Notes: generated from the letters alone by a model not told the origin. Positions 10,596 to 23,019 are shown, numbered from the stretch's first letter. The stretch: DNA of 64,000 nt from Plenodomus lindquistii (GCA_025504975.1 JANUWI010000020.1:372001-436000), one strand, 5' to 3'. Numbers and translations: made by a program.

Positions 10596-11388
10596 ATGTC
10601 CGCTGGCCACTTGGACAGCTTGGAAGACGTGAATGCTGCGTACTACAACTACGTAGGACTAATGGTATATCACTGCTACCCTTACCGTGTAGACACGTTA
10701 ACAGTCCTCAACATGGCGCAATTACAGCCGGGTGAGAAAGTTTTGAGATTGGAGCTGGGCACGGACGCCTGATTGCGGCCGCAAAGCGCACAGTTGGCGC
10801 TGCGGGCACATGTGTAGCTGTCGAAGATGTAGACGGATCTATTCATCGCGCCATCCCTTTCGCCATGCAAGAGGCTGGCCTGCAGTCCAGCGACGTCACC
10901 ATCCTCAAAGGCGACGCCACAGACCATAGCCTCGTCGATCAACTTCGCCAAGTCATGACCGAACAGCAGGCACCCCATACGTTCCATGCCATATTCACCA
11001 TCGGTGCTTTCCGCATGATGCCCAAGGGCCGGCGACGTGCCGCCTTCGATCTCGCGCGCAGTCTGCTTGCTTCAGAAGGCGATTCATTGCAAACTTGCCG
11101 GGAGAATACATCAGCCCCATGCTGCAGGACCCGAGCACCTCTCACCTGCCGCCTCAACTACGCGTGGGTAGCGACACTGCCACAGTTCCAAGCTCAATGT
11201 TCGAGGTGGAATACATATATAGCGAGACAGAGCGTGTTCCAGGCGGCGCTACGCCCCACACCATGCCGGCACGTGTCATCGTTGGCGCCATACGTCTAGC
11301 AGGCGAGCGGTTGTATCGAGTTGCACGGAGTCAAATGACAAATGTCGCCAGAGCGGCCGGGTCAACTTCTTGTTGCCAGTATGATTGA
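10596..11388 (+). pseudogene. Class I SAM-dependent methyltransferase, two 1-bp frameshifts
   Basis: Three consecutive frames together give a Methyltransf_11/UbiE-like protein. From ATG 10596 the N-terminal part reads to LQPGEKVL and then ELG, the start of SAM-binding motif I. A missing G near 10763 shifts the frame, which resumes as GRLIAAAKRTVGAAGTCVAV (motif II region) and continues through VTILKGDATD and FHAIFTIGAF (post-I and acidic-loop region) to LARSLLASEG. A second missing base near 11080 shifts again to RFIANLPGEYISPM and ends at 11388. Motif I itself is altered (ELG-TG-RL, lacking the Cys-Gly of ELGCGTG) and follows a 6-bp near-duplication. Sequencing error could explain the indels, but the damaged motif argues for a real pseudogene. 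Confidence 0.72.
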
Positions 11389-11812
11389 TTTGGGTAGGGG
11401 CAACATCTATGGCCTTCTGCAAGGTGCTCCTGTCCCCCAGCGCTCGACCACCGACACCCGATCTCGGGAGTTGCAGGCCGAAGCACGGCAGATGGACTTT
11501 CGCCTGCATTGGCAGGGAGGCCGTTTCTGTTACCGTCTTGACCTCGCTCTCGAGGACGTGGCGCAGAACCTGGCAACTGATCCGCACATTTGGGCGTCCA
11601 TGACCCCGCCTCAGCAAGACAGGAGGACACTTGTGTGGGATATCCAAAACTTTCTCCAGACAGAGATCACCCGGTGTCACATAAACATGGTCGCTGACCA
11701 CCCATTCGAGATGTTGAGCATTCTCGTTAAGTTCCTCAAGCTGGTGACACAGGGTCCATCTAGGCCGCATGGCCACTCCGGACGACGCAGTAGCGACGGT
11801 CAGCGCCTGTGA
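11342..11812 (+). CDS. Hypothetical ORF overlapping the methyltransferase 3' end
   Basis: A 156-residue frame partly overlapping the C-terminal codons of the methyltransferase pseudogene. Residues 50-140 have the mixed hydrophobic/charged composition of a folded domain (for example FRLHWQGGRFCYRLDLALE), but I recognise no family. A reverse frame of 166 aa (11276-11776) competes with it. It may be an exon of a decayed gene. Confidence 0.3.
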   Translation: MSPERPGQLLVASMIDLGRGNIYGLLQGAPVPQRSTTDTRSRELQAEARQMDFRLHWQGGRFCYRLDLALEDVAQNLATDPHIWASMTPPQQDRRTLVWDIQNFLQTEITRCHINMVADHPFEMLSILVKFLKLVTQGPSRPHGHSGRRSSDGQRL

Positions 11813-14153
11813 GTGAGAGAAAATACGCGGGCATGGCGCTGGCCGCTTTCGTGATACGAATGCGTGCGGTGACTAGACCTGGTAGTGTAGTGGTACGGAT
11901 GGCTACAGAAAGTCACGGACAAGTATTGGGACCTGGTTTGGGAAGGTGCCCGGGGGTCTCCCTTTGCCTGCGGCTTCCATCTTTTGGAATTTGTATTTTG
12001 CAACACAGTTATTATGCCAGAGGGCTGTCTCTTTACCCAGATAGATGGAAATGGGGTCGGCGATGCCAAGGCTACCCCTTTAGAGATATGAAAGTCATGG
12101 CTTCACCATCAAAAACTTGGCAATGTCGGCCGAATTTTGATGTTATTGCGCGCAGCGAACACCTGCCATTCAAGTGTTGGATGATACCACTTGCACCTAG
12201 TGACCCATCGCTTCTGCCACATCTCATTCTTGCTTCGGCTTCGACCTTTTATGAGGGGCCGGTGCAACTCCTCTGGCTCCCCACCTTCTGCAGACACTCA
12301 GCATACCAATCCGGCCCACCCGCAACCTTGACGTTCTTGATACTACGTAACGCGGCGAGACTCTCCAAGCTAAACATCGCACGCTATGGGGTCAAGAAGC
12401 TTGGAATAGCTGCAGACCTTAGTCGAGTAAGATAGAAGTTGTCAATTAGCGCGAACTCGACCTCTATGTCCATGTCTGTCAAGAGGAAGCTTTTGCTGTC
12501 GTCATCGGCGTACTTCTTCACCACTTCCACAGGGTAGTCTAGTCGCGCACGAAGGCCTTTGACCGTCCAATGGCATGTGTTCTCGGACGTTGTTTCGACG
12601 TGCATGCTACGCAGATTCCAACAGAGATCAATGCGGCCTTCGAACCCAAGTGCACCGAAGATCCTAGGTGATCGGTATAACACTGACTCAGGAGAGACCA
12701 CTATTGATGCTGAACTTCAAGATGTTCACGCCATGTAGTATGACTGAAGCATTAGCAGTGCGACGAGATGAAGTATCCAGGCTAACTTACCTTGCGCCTC
12801 GCTCGCCACAGCTTTATTGGAGTAGTATAGTGGCGCCTCGTTTCAGGAATAGCTGTATCTATTGTTAACCCAACCGGTATCTAAGGACGCCTTGTCTACA
12901 ACCGGGGTAGCCGGCGACATTTACGGTGGAAAATGTCAGAGCTGGCCCTCTGGGGAAGTAATAGTCTCCACGAACGTCTGCCTCGTCGCAGCCGCCGCGG
13001 TAAACGAAAGTTCGCCCGGTCTCATACCTAGTGTAATTCTAGATTATTTTCGAGCTTTCACAGTACAGAACTGGCGTTTCTCGCTGTCGATATCTTCATT
13101 GAAATGAAATGGCCAGGCCATGTGGCAGCAGGAATTTGTAGATCTGAATGCGAAGCTTAGCTGGTAGGTTGAGGAACCTGAACACTCCGCGCGTATCATA
13201 TGTGTGGGACAATTGTGCGAGCGACAATCGCCCTGTTCGGGCTGTAGTCAAAAAGAGGCGCTCTTGCCTAGGTGCGGTCGATGTCTTGGGATGTAGGTAT
13301 TAGTTTGGCTATTGTCTATAATTGTGATGCGGAGCGTGACGCCCTGTAAGAAAATTTGGTGCCACAGGCAACACCTACAAACGCACCGCCAAGACCTGAA
13401 TTGCCGACTCAGGAAGGAGCGAACCTGCTGTTGTCAGTCTGGATGTGAGCTCGGCAGATTTCTCTTATACGAAGGAGTTCCTATGACCGCCTTTTGCTTG
13501 TAGCCTTGACTTAGGTACCATAGGAGGGTACCTAGTACACGTCCGCCAGCAGCAACATCAGCAATGCCGCTAACGCGCCTCCAACGACAGCCAAAGGCAC
13601 TTATGCCTGTGATACACTGCTGTCTGCACGCCACATAATAGTTTAGAGAGTCTTCGAATTTTGTCTAGTAGAGTCTGTAGTAGGCTTAGTATGGTTAGAG
13701 CTGCAAAAGCTTTAAAGGCATTTCGGGAGGGATTAGGCGATAGCAAGACTAACAAAGGCTTGTAAGTCTGCCGCATGATCAGTCTTCTGCTGGTGGAGAT
13801 TTAGTTATTCCAATTTCGAGTTTATATCTACGCTTTGTAGCGCCTTCACCGACAGGGGACTGACAAGATAGCAGCGACTCTTCAAAGGCGCGAATCACCA
13901 AGCCGGTTCTAGTTGCTCTTGGGGGGAGAGAATCCTACTGTATAAGTAGCATGCAGCGATTTACCATCATATTTAGATGTTGAGTCTAACAAGGTAGAAC
14001 TGGTAAGAAGAGCATAACTGCCATAACCCATCTGGAAGAATAGCAGTACTGCGTAGTTGAAGCCTTACTAACACAGCGCTCTACCCATCGAATCAGATTC
14101 AATACCACTTTATTCTTTGCTAACTCTGAGGCTTATTATCACTCGGGGCCTTG
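11813..14153. other. Mostly unassigned; possible coding remnant on minus strand
   Basis: The minus-strand frame 12384-12701 (105 aa) has coding-like composition (for example YPVEVVKKYADDDSKSFLLT). After its stop, the same frame continues to about 12270 with an ESLAALRSIKNVKVAGG-like stretch, which suggests one interrupted gene. I cannot name it. The forward frame 11809-12435 overlaps it and looks random. Nothing clear is seen in 12.9-14.1 kb. Confidence 0.3.
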
Positions 14154-14488
14154 TTGCTTCCGAAGGAAGCTCTCACAATCAAATCGGCTGTAAGGGGGCT
14201 TTAAAATAGTAGGAGCAGAACTTTCTATTCGCGGATAGAGCGGATCGCTAATTAGCAGGGAGGTTGACATCATTGTTCGTAATTTATCTAATTACGTGAC
14301 AAACGCTAACACCATCCTTCACCTATACTTCCAAGTTACCACGTTAGATGCGCACCTTTACGCGTGCCACCTTCACGCGCGCCACCTCTATGACACATTA
14401 AGCATTGCGCACACTAGAAATATATTTAGTTGTAAGACTTCCTTGGAAGCACCCTCAGGCGTACTTTAACGTCTGACAGACCTACGTA
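14154..14488 (+). repeat. Dispersed repeat R1, copy 3
   Basis: Same ends as copy 2 (TTGCTTCCGAAGG and CAGACCTACGTA) with scattered substitutions and a longer middle. It encodes on the minus strand a 44-codon version of the MMSTSL start (14273-14140) that runs into a TGA just outside the repeat. Confidence 0.8.
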
Positions 14489-14696
14489 TGGCCTTTACCT
14501 AGCTTCCCGAAGCTAGCGCTCTTGGCGCTGCGAGCAGACGCCATATAGAAGACTTCTGGAAAGGGTACTCTGTCCTCCTCACAGATCGCTAAGCTCTTGC
14601 ACCTCAACATATGACACAGGTCAGTTAATTAAATCGCACGCCTTAGCTCGTCACGCGTACTCATAAATATTCAGTGACTTCCAGCGACAAGAGCAT

Positions 14697-15030
14697 CATG
14701 CACTTACTTGACACTCCACCTAAAATCTTCCAGCATATATTCGTGATCTACTCAACATTCTTGGTTATTACAAAGCTTGGAAATCGCGCAGGGAGCGCCT
14801 TAAGTGAATATGCGGCGTAACGGCAAGACAAGGAGCTTTCCTAACATCATACACAGGTACCTTTGCTGTCGAGATTCGTAATAATATCATTGCCAATCGA
14901 TCGCTTGCTGGCCCCAATCTCCGCGGATTAGCACTGTGCTCGATTAGAACTTGGGAAACCTCCTATTCAACCGCTCGGTCAAACCGCTAGATGCAGACCC
15001 AGCCTTCTCTAACAAGATTGAGGCACTATG
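14697..15030 (+). pseudogene. Fungal F-box-like protein, N-terminal remnant
   Basis: From ATG 14697 the frame reads MHLLDTPPKIFQHIFVIYS, which resembles the LLDLPPEIFQ start of fungal F-box-like (often ankyrin-bearing) proteins. It is followed in shifted frames by AWK/SRRER-like and GTFAVEIRNNIIANRSLA segments, where relatives have a CRTFAAEI motif. Several stops and frame changes break it. Recognition rests on short motifs only. The downstream part is missing. Confidence 0.35.
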
Positions 15031-16544
15031 CCAAGACGTATGTATTAGCTCATCCTTGGACGCTCCCCTTCCAAAGTAAAGGATTGTGTGAGCCACCTAG
15101 TCCACCAGTAGACCTCTCCTGTATGTCCTCTTCTACTAGCCTGTCGTAGGCCCACGTCATCTTCTGCTTTGAGTTGCCCACCGTGATACCTGCACACCAA
15201 ATAATCACGTCATCTATGTTTTCAATGCCCCAGATCAAGACTTCGCGATGGACGGGATCTGCGCGATGGTCATCGATGGCCTCGAGGATCATGTGAGTAC
15301 GATCCCGCGCGTTGCAAGCTCACAGGGAATCTTTCGAAGGCTCTTCCGGCAACTGTTCCCACGGGAGGAGTGACAGCCGTACTGGCAACAGAGCACCATT
15401 AAACACCGCAAACCCGACGTGCATGCTCATGCTCGCGTTCATGTGGAGCCCGGCGTGAATGGTAGGTGGATGATTGCCGATGCGAGTACTGAAAGCCTAG
15501 CAGCAGATCTCATCGCTTGCCGGAACCGGGGTGGGCAGGGACGAGAAGTAGAGTTTGGGGAAGTCTGGCTAGTTTTGCAGGTCGAGCTCGGCCTAAAATA
15601 TGCCCTCAGACTTCGGTAGGGAAACCAGCGAGAATTGAGGGACAAAAGGAAGCTTACGCTGTTCTTGATTAGGCTTGTTGACTCAGCGTGGAGCGTGATG
15701 CCGATGGAGTGGGACTTGACTGTTTTGGCAAAACCACCAGATGTTTAAACCTGGTAAAACAACATCAGCTCGAGAATGCTGTACTCATCTGAGCCTGAAG
15801 TGGCTATAGTGAAGGCAGGGAGATTAAGCGCAGGAATTGGTGGTGTAGAGCAGAGGTAGCAAAAATGATGTTCATAGAGATTAGCCAGAAGTCAGTAGAG
15901 CAAAAAGACAGAGCAAATTTCAAGCCCAGCCGTGCATCAACATGAATTGATGGACTTAGCGAGGTGGGTCAGCTACTGCTAGCAAGATTGCCCGCCTCAA
16001 CAAGTCAGAGTCGAGCAAACATCCAGGCTCCGCTGCTATGCTCATCTCACGATTTGGCAAACTGGTACTGGCGCTGGAACGACTTCACCTTGACACGAAC
16101 CGCGCGGTATTGACTCACCGGTGTACATAATGTTTGCCCATTACACGAGCACTGCTGTAGCGTGGCTGCACACCCCAATACTACCCATAATGATGGCGAG
16201 AGCCATTGCCAACGACGTGATCATTTTGGGTTCAATCGGGAATCACCAGTTCTGCATGTATAAGCATGGCATAGAAATCTTCATATTTGCATGCCTTTAC
16301 CAGGACCAGGGGTTCTCCACGTCGTGCACTGCTGCCTTCGAGTAGATGAGCCACGTGAACTAATGTCCGATACAGCAGGTGAAGCTACTCTGGAGTAAAT
16401 AGAATCAATATCGCAAGTCAGCGGACAGGCGATCGACAGGTTATGGAAGAATCTTGTTGACACTGCGATCAAGCATGAAGAATATCAAGGGACGAACGAC
16501 TAGGTACATGTATCGAGATGACTAGATAAACTCACCATTTTGAT
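15031..16544. other. No gene recognised
   Basis: Short frames only (15050-15292 -, 15419-15619 +, 15439-15645 -, 16121-16345 +), none with recognisable features. Confidence 0.4.
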
Positions 16545-17369
16545 TCAGAAACATGTTGTCCTTACATGGCCTATCCAGCATCCCGAATTACCTATGCTCA
16601 TCGCCCACTTTGGGACAGAGGGTCTTCTGCGCTTACCGCTGCGCCAAGCGGGCGATGGAGTGTACGTGTTCATCAGTGTTTGAGTCACCTTCTCAATCTT
16701 GGGCATTGCCGGCTGTTCGACCTTCGTCGATGTGAGGATGGCTGCCAGCATACGCGAATGCACCTCGTACGGATCTGCCCTCAGCGAACGCGCGTTTAGC
16801 TGTACCTTGTGGAGCAGCAAATTGCTAGCATAGGGTGTTGTCTTTGTCCACACTGGGCTCGCAACCACGGCTTGGGGCGTGCGTAGCTTGGTTATGAGGT
16901 GATGACATCTGACTCCAAGGCTTGTATGCGTCAGGAGCGCCATGTGCAGATTACGTGTGTGAAGGAACGTGCGATCACAAAGAACGCGCTTGATCAGCAG
17001 GCGCAGTTTGCATACAGCCGACGCAGCACTATAGATGGGTCGACGCCGGCTGCTGAATTGGAACTTCTGAGACATATTGATCTTCGCCAGGGGATTTTCC
17101 CTAAGCTTGTTGGGTCCTTCGCGACAGGTAAGCCCTTGTGGGTGAGGATTGCAGGCCTGGGGTGAATATGACGCACGTCCGCTGCTGCAACTTTCAGAAT
17201 TGAGGACGGGAGCAACTGGGGAGCCTGTGCAGACTTTGAATATTAGCCGGATTGTTTTCAACTCAAGGGAGAAGCTAATCCTGTGCAGTGATGGAGCAGT
17301 TCTGTTTTGGTGATCTTGGTAGCCGCCTGTGAGAAGAGCGGAGATCTCCACGATTAGAGATGGTCCCAA
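16545..17369 (-). CDS. Hypothetical ORF, 274 aa
   Basis: A long minus-strand frame of 825 bp, longer than expected by chance in this composition. The product is Ser/Arg/Leu-rich and basic throughout, with no recognised motif, signal peptide or membrane helix. Shorter frames on both strands overlap it. It could be a relic kept open by chance or part of an unknown gene; I assign no function. Confidence 0.25.
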   Translation of the reverse strand: MGPSLIVEISALLTGGYQDHQNRTAPSLHRISFSLELKTIRLIFKVCTGSPVAPVLNSESCSSGRASYSPQACNPHPQGLTCREGPNKLRENPLAKINMSQKFQFSSRRRPIYSAASAVCKLRLLIKRVLCDRTFLHTRNLHMALLTHTSLGVRCHHLITKLRTPQAVVASPVWTKTTPYASNLLLHKVQLNARSLRADPYEVHSRMLAAILTSTKVEQPAMPKIEKVTQTLMNTYTPSPAWRSGKRRRPSVPKWAMSIGNSGCWIGHVRTTCF

Positions 17370-17404
17370 TGTCCTGTCGATACCGTTGACTTTTCATTGT
17401 GAGA

Positions 17405-17640
17405 GAAAGCGGTCGAAACAGCGGCGGTTGAAATTGTTTGGGATGTCAAGATCGAGATGTGGTGCCTCGATGAGGGCGCGCCACTGCCAATTGGTTACGT
17501 GAGCTGGCATCAGAACGTGCCCAGGTGGATCGGAACCCCAGAAGACCTATCACTTCGCCAGAGATGCGCACTTGAAGCTCTTTGTACCTCAAGCTAGTGC
17601 TCAACTCCTTACCTTCTTGGTCGATGACGAAGAACGCTAG
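17405..17640 (+). pseudogene. Coding-like remnant (unnamed)
   Basis: Forward codons read EIVWDVKIEMWCLDEGAPLP, then IGYVSWHQNVP and a TPEDLSLRQR segment, then stop; the continuation LLTFLVDDEER appears in a neighbouring frame. The composition is clearly protein-like. The pattern resembles part of an acetyltransferase-type domain, but I cannot confirm a family. The 5' side begins right after a TGA, so it is a fragment or an exon. Confidence 0.35.
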
Positions 17641-19512
17641 GGGAGGCCTGCGACAATGAAGACTGCGGTAGACGCATAATCACTTGCGAAGGGACAAAAT
17701 TACAGAAATGGAAAAACGTTCACAAGATATATGAGACTGGAAGCATGTAATAGACGTGTTGGGTAGTTCGCTGGTACGACTGGTTGTGTCTGCTTGGGTC
17801 CCCTGCCCCCTGCCAACCCCTCACATTGCGCAATTGCAACTACGGCCCGAGCCGCCCTACGACGACATGCGCCATGTTCAACTTTAACACAACCTACAGG
17901 AACACTGTCATTCAGAGGAGTTGAGTGAATGAATCACGAAAAGGTACGCGCTGTTTCCTCTCACTGTCTACTGGTCATACAGCTGCTACCACGCGCCTAA
18001 CCAACTCAGTCTTGCAATTCTCGCACGCCCTGTATCTTATTTTTCGCCGAAATCATTCGAATTCGCTGTCTATGCCCCCTGAATACGATACCACAATGCG
18101 CGCTCTGATCGTCGTCGCGTTATGTTGGCCGGCTCGCGAGTGGGGCTGATCAAGGACACCAGGGGCCGATGGCAATCACCTCAAGCTCTCAACCACGTGG
18201 ACAACCAATGATTGGAGGTATGCACTGGCGAGAACAATAGCCAAAAGGTTGATCGTTCGCAGGGCTGGCCTTGCCCAACTTGTTAGGGACATGTGCAACC
18301 CAAAGCCACTCAGCACGACCGCCTGTCGACACCAGCGCCTTCCCTCGTCTCACAGCCTTCTCGAGGTGCATCGACGATGAATCAAAGCAGAATCGTCTCT
18401 GTGGTTTCTTTCATCGTACCCGCCTCGAAATGGGCACGACTCAGCCACTATCCAAATCTGGACACTGGGCTTCAGTAGCGTCAACACAAGAGCCGACGCC
18501 AATAGGACTAGCTCTTAGATAAACTTACTATTTGGTGCATTCGACAATGATGTTAACATGCAGGCCTTCCAAACCTCTGCAGTACAGTACGGCATCAGAA
18601 TACCTTGCACCTTGACAGTTCTCTTGGGCAGGTAACGTTGCCGGGTCAGCATCAACTTTCCATGGTGGAGCGTTCCTGAGCTGACATCATCTGGCTAGAT
18701 GTCAGAAGCGCAGCCGCACATAGTTTGTTCGCTCATTAAGCTTTCCTTCCCCCTTCCTTACCTTCCTTCCCTAAGTCATGAGTAACAAATCTCCCGCCAA
18801 CATCCATTCTCTTGCCTCGATCGCAGACCACAAGCCACTCCCTACTCGGATGTGTCAAGAGAAAGTCACCAACCTGGTGAATCGCCCCACGATGCTTACA
18901 TGACGTCAGCTACAATCGCAGAGCCTCAAAGTCATATAATGTCAGGGTCGAAAAACCCTAGATGCGGGTGCATAGTCGAGGTACGATCACTCAATCGTTT
19001 CCGCAAATTTGGATGTCCAGAAATTGTCATACGTGGAGAATAGATTCGCCGGGAATGTGACCCGACTGAAAGACCACGGATTCATCTTGGAATATGGCAT
19101 GCCGCGCTGTAGGTCACGAGCCGTGTGTAACGCAAGCACACGTGGAGAGGACGATGGGCTCTCGTGATGCCTTGGATCAAACTGGTAGAGTAGTTGATGA
19201 CATTCTGTCGACGTGGAGCACCATCCCCACTAGCAGGAACGGCCCATGCAGTTGGTTGAGTCGACGTGTTGGATTTGCTAGAAGTCACACGTAATTTCTC
19301 GATGATAGTCTATACTCACAGGTCAAGATGATGAAAAACCCTCAATCTTTTCTCCAGAATGGGTCCCTCAACCGACATCAAAGGACGGCTAGAAGGTGGT
19401 GGGTTGACAGGGTCAGGGCCAGACCATATCATTTGCCTGGCCCAATCGTCGAAGGTGCCAGGCGTTCGTCACATGAATACGTCTTCATCCAGGGTCCCCT
19501 CTAGTTTATAGA
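17641..19512. other. No gene recognised
   Basis: Short overlapping frames only. A CT-rich low-complexity patch (CCTTCC repeats) lies near 18743-18775. Confidence 0.4.
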
Positions 19513-20486
19513 CTATAGCATACATTCAGTTTTCCTGAAATTTGCGGTAAGATAATTCCCAATTGCCCACCCTGCGGAAGCCACGTGTTGACTTATTTCA
19601 TCCGACAAGGCGTTCTTAGCGGTCATGTTGAAATACGCTACACTGCTAACAAACACCCCCTTATATTCTCCTCGCATCGATTTAGGTGTCTCACTCTTGC
19701 CAATAGTAGACCATCGTTGATTTCCGTCCTGTGTGATGAGTGCGTGTAGCGGGCAATTATTTTCGATTCCAAGTGGATACTGACGAATCAGAGCACCACC
19801 GTCAACCGGGACAATCTGATAGTGTCTTAGAGCGAATTTGTCGTAGCTATACCAAAAGACCTGGGTCTCAAGCTCTAAGCTGAGCTCCTCTTGGACCGCT
19901 TTCGTAACGGAGTCGGACTTTGGGCCAGGATTGTGGGTCATGTCGGTCAGCGATGGAGGGCGGGTATTGGCCTTTGTCGATGGCACAGTGGATGGTCAGT
20001 TTTCCGGCATCTATATGTTCAGTCAGGTCATCTACCGTCAGAGAAGTTTCGTACGAGGCTAGGATATGCTGTTTGGTCTGGCGAAGGTCGTCCGCCGTTC
20101 GCTCTATTGCGTCGGCGATGCGCTTGTCATGTTCCTATACTCTATCAAAAGACAATTAGAGCACTTGTTTAGGCGCTTGTGTTCTCCGTGCTTGGTCTCA
20201 AGATCCGGTCCCCGCTCGTCCTCCTCGAGAACGTGAAGGGTTTCCTACTCCCCCAGACCCCTCACTTTGAACTTGTGTTTGTGCATGTCGCGATTGACTC
20301 CCATGTCCTTCGTAGAGGCCATTACCATTAGCATTTTGGCGACTTCGTCGGTGAATCGCTCCTCAACGGAAGAAAGTATCACGTGTCGAACTTTCCTTGC
20401 ACGGCATTATGAACCGTGATGCAGCTTGCCCGTGGCGGATGTCTTTGGCATCTTAGTCTTGACCTTCTCTGGGCCTAAATTCGCCA
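19513..20486 (-). pseudogene. Hypothetical gene, interrupted
   Basis: Reading the minus strand from ATG 20486, the frame MANLGPEKVKTKMPKTSATG continues through one in-frame TAA to ERFTDEVAKMLMVMAS and KHKFKVRGLGE before stopping. Farther on, a clean 157-aa frame (19986-19513) contains LELETQVFWYSYDKFALRHY and ends TANFRKTECML. The parts may be exons of one gene or a decayed gene; the internal TAA argues for decay. No family recognised, no membrane segment. Confidence 0.4.
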
Positions 20487-20588
20487 TGCGAGGTCCATCA
20501 CTGATTTGAGAACCTGTGGCGGAATGGTGGTTACTATCTGGAATGAGCGTGGCGCCATCCTCAGGCTTCCATCCGCACGCTCACGCCG

Positions 20589-20945
20589 TCAAACGTACAG
20601 TGAAAGGCTTTCGTTTGACTTGTTGTCCTCGTCGTGAATCGCAAAATAGTTCGGTGGCTGTCCTGAGAAGTGGGCTGTGTGACGATGGAAGGCTATTAGA
20701 GCAGGATCGCATGTGAATGAGTCGTTTGCTGAAGGATTGGAGCGACGATGTTCTTGCTGTTGGCTTGTGACGGCAGTGGATGGCATGTCTAGGTCAGGCA
20801 GGCTGACAGCTGTTAGCAGGTGTTCCGCTCTAGTAATTTTCTTGAATTTGGCCTTGTTCTTCTTCTTCTTCGCCTTCTTTAATTTGGTGGTGGGGTAGGG
20901 CCTCATCAACTCCGTCAGCGGGGAAGCTACTAAGAGCATTGACAA
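20589..20945 (-). CDS. Lys-rich hypothetical ORF
   Basis: A 118-residue minus-strand frame with a strongly basic stretch (KLKKAKKKKNKAKFKK) encoded by a (TTC)n-type low-complexity run, and no domain. It ends just left of the LINE fragment and could be the 5' part of the interrupted gene downstream of it on the same strand. Confidence 0.25.
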   Translation of the reverse strand: MSMLLVASPLTELMRPYPTTKLKKAKKKKNKAKFKKITRAEHLLTAVSLPDLDMPSTAVTSQQQEHRRSNPSANDSFTCDPALIAFHRHTAHFSGQPPNYFAIHDEDNKSNESLSLYV

Positions 20946-22152
20946 TCCAATGACCCTCAGACCCTCAAGGACATTACCGATTTCGCCTCCCCATCACTAT
21001 GCCTAGTTGGGGGACTTCAACGTCCGGCACGAGACGTTTGAACCAGGCTCCATCTCATCACATGGCGGAGGAGCTCTGGCAAGATGGGCCATCCACAATC
21101 AAATCCCATTTATTGGGCTACCCAGATAGACCACGCACAGGGCAGGCCATGTGATCGATCTGTCTTTCTCCAACATTCCTTTCGCCAGCATGGTGGGCAG
21201 AAGGGACATGCATAGCGGATCAGACCACGAAACACGTGTCACGGTTACACCAGGAGGGGTCAATGAGCCGCTCTCGCAACACCGTTACCGGGTCCCAGAG
21301 GCAAATCTGCCAAAATTTGCTGGTCTGGTGGATTGGGGTTGGCAAGGTTGCCCCTAAGTAGCCGTGTCTCTACACCTGAAGAGCTGGAAGCCAGCATTGA
21401 GCTGCTGATCTCAAAAATTAACGATGCTATGACTCTGTCTGGCAAGCCAAACTGTCAGGAAGGCCGCTCCGCACCTGGACAGAAGACTGTCACCAGGCCC
21501 ACTCGCAAATGGTCTCCGCCAAAGATAAGTCGCCCGAGATCTTTCAGGAGACTACTTTTCACTTTAAGCACGTCGTACGCAAGGCCAAGCGAGATTATTG
21601 GCGCCACTTGCTAGACAATGTTAAGGATGATAAGGCCCTCTTCAAGATAACTGCCTGGCACAAAGCTGTGCCAAACAATAGGGAAACCCCACTCCAGGTC
21701 GGAGACCAAGTGTTTACCAGCCCTCAGGGAAAAGGCAGAGGTTCTCCGGAAAGAAGTACTAAACCGCTTTGACGCGGCCGACCACCTCCCGGAGGCTACA
21801 TACCCCGCCCACACACTTGAAACTATCCCCTCGCTGCCTTGGGACACATACGTGTCTACTGAAGAAGCGCACCGGAACACAATTGGTGTAACAAGCACCT
21901 CCCCAAGGGTTGATAAGATCACAGTCCGCCTACTTCGCGCTGCTTGGAACTCGGTAGGGGAGCACATACGCAGGATCTATCAACGATGTCTCTAACTCAT
22001 CTACTTCCCAGCCTGCTGGAAGATTGCTGAGGTCGCCATGATACCCAAAGTGGGCAAGAAAGACAAGACGCTCTGGGCGTCTAATTGCTCTCCTCTCCTG
22101 CCTCGGCAAGGGACTTGAGCGCATTGTCGCGCGTTGGATAGCTTCAACGGCC

Positions 22153-22800
22153 ATGGCACACGAAGTGCTAAGTCCTCAGTACGGCGACGCACTCCCAAAA
22201 CGATCGGCCTTGGACATAACCGCGGCTTTTACACACGACGTAGAGTCGGCTTGGGCACAGGGAAAGCACGCCACTATGATCACCTTGGATGTCCAAGGCG
22301 CGTTCGACGCTCTGCTAAAGAACAGGCTGATTGAGCGCATGACTGCTCAGGGGTGGCCGGCTACCGTGGTAACACTGATAAACAGCTTCCTCACGGATCG
22401 GCGACTTCGAGTACGTCTTGGAGACGCTATCACGCCAGAACACCCGGTCAAGTGTGGTACGCCTCGAGGGTCGCCCCTATTGCCTGTCATCTACACTTTG
22501 TACCTGGTGCCCATACTCCAAGCCGACACCACACACCGCTTTGGCTATGCTGACGATATATGCCTATACCGTGCAACGCACTCTCTTGACGAGAATGTCC
22601 AGCTACTTGCTGACGATGTGAAGAGCATCTTTACCTGGTCTAGGGCAAACAAAATTCAATTTGCACCAGAAAAGATGGAAATGATTCATCTTACACGTCA
22701 ACGCGATAACTATTCCCCCTCTTGTGTCATTAACGAATCTCTGACAATAGCACCGGTTGAACCGGGCGGAGAGGGCCGAAATCAGCCGGCCTTACGATAG
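22153..22800 (+). pseudogene. LINE reverse transcriptase domain
   Basis: A 215-residue open piece with RT motifs in order: YGDALPKRSALD, TLDVQGAFDAL (first catalytic Asp), VKCGTPRGSPLLPV (the usual PQGSP is PRGSP here), FGYADDICLY (YADD box) and FAPEKMEMIHLT. An upstream frame (around 22080-22130) supplies the preceding WRPI-like block with a shift. After 22800 the thumb region continues in another frame as WLGVWFDRKLTFKRH before further breaks. The catalytic Asp residues are present, but the frame is broken on both sides. Confidence 0.85.
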
Positions 22801-23019
22801 TTGGGGGTTTGGTTCGACAGGAAGCTCACTTTCAAAAGGCACGTGTCCCACTGAGCAGCCAAGGCCTACTCAGTCGCACTTCACAATCGCAGTCTTGCAA
22901 AAACTACGCATGGCCCTCCAGCAAGCTCCCTTCGCAAGGCAACTATTGCCTGCGTTGTACCATCACTATTTTATGGGACCGAGTGCTGGTATGCCGGAGG
23001 AAAGAAGCCCCCGCGCATT

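Noticed and set aside
22353..22621. Alternative ORFs inside the LINE RT
   Set aside because: They are shadows in other frames of the RT-coding sequence.
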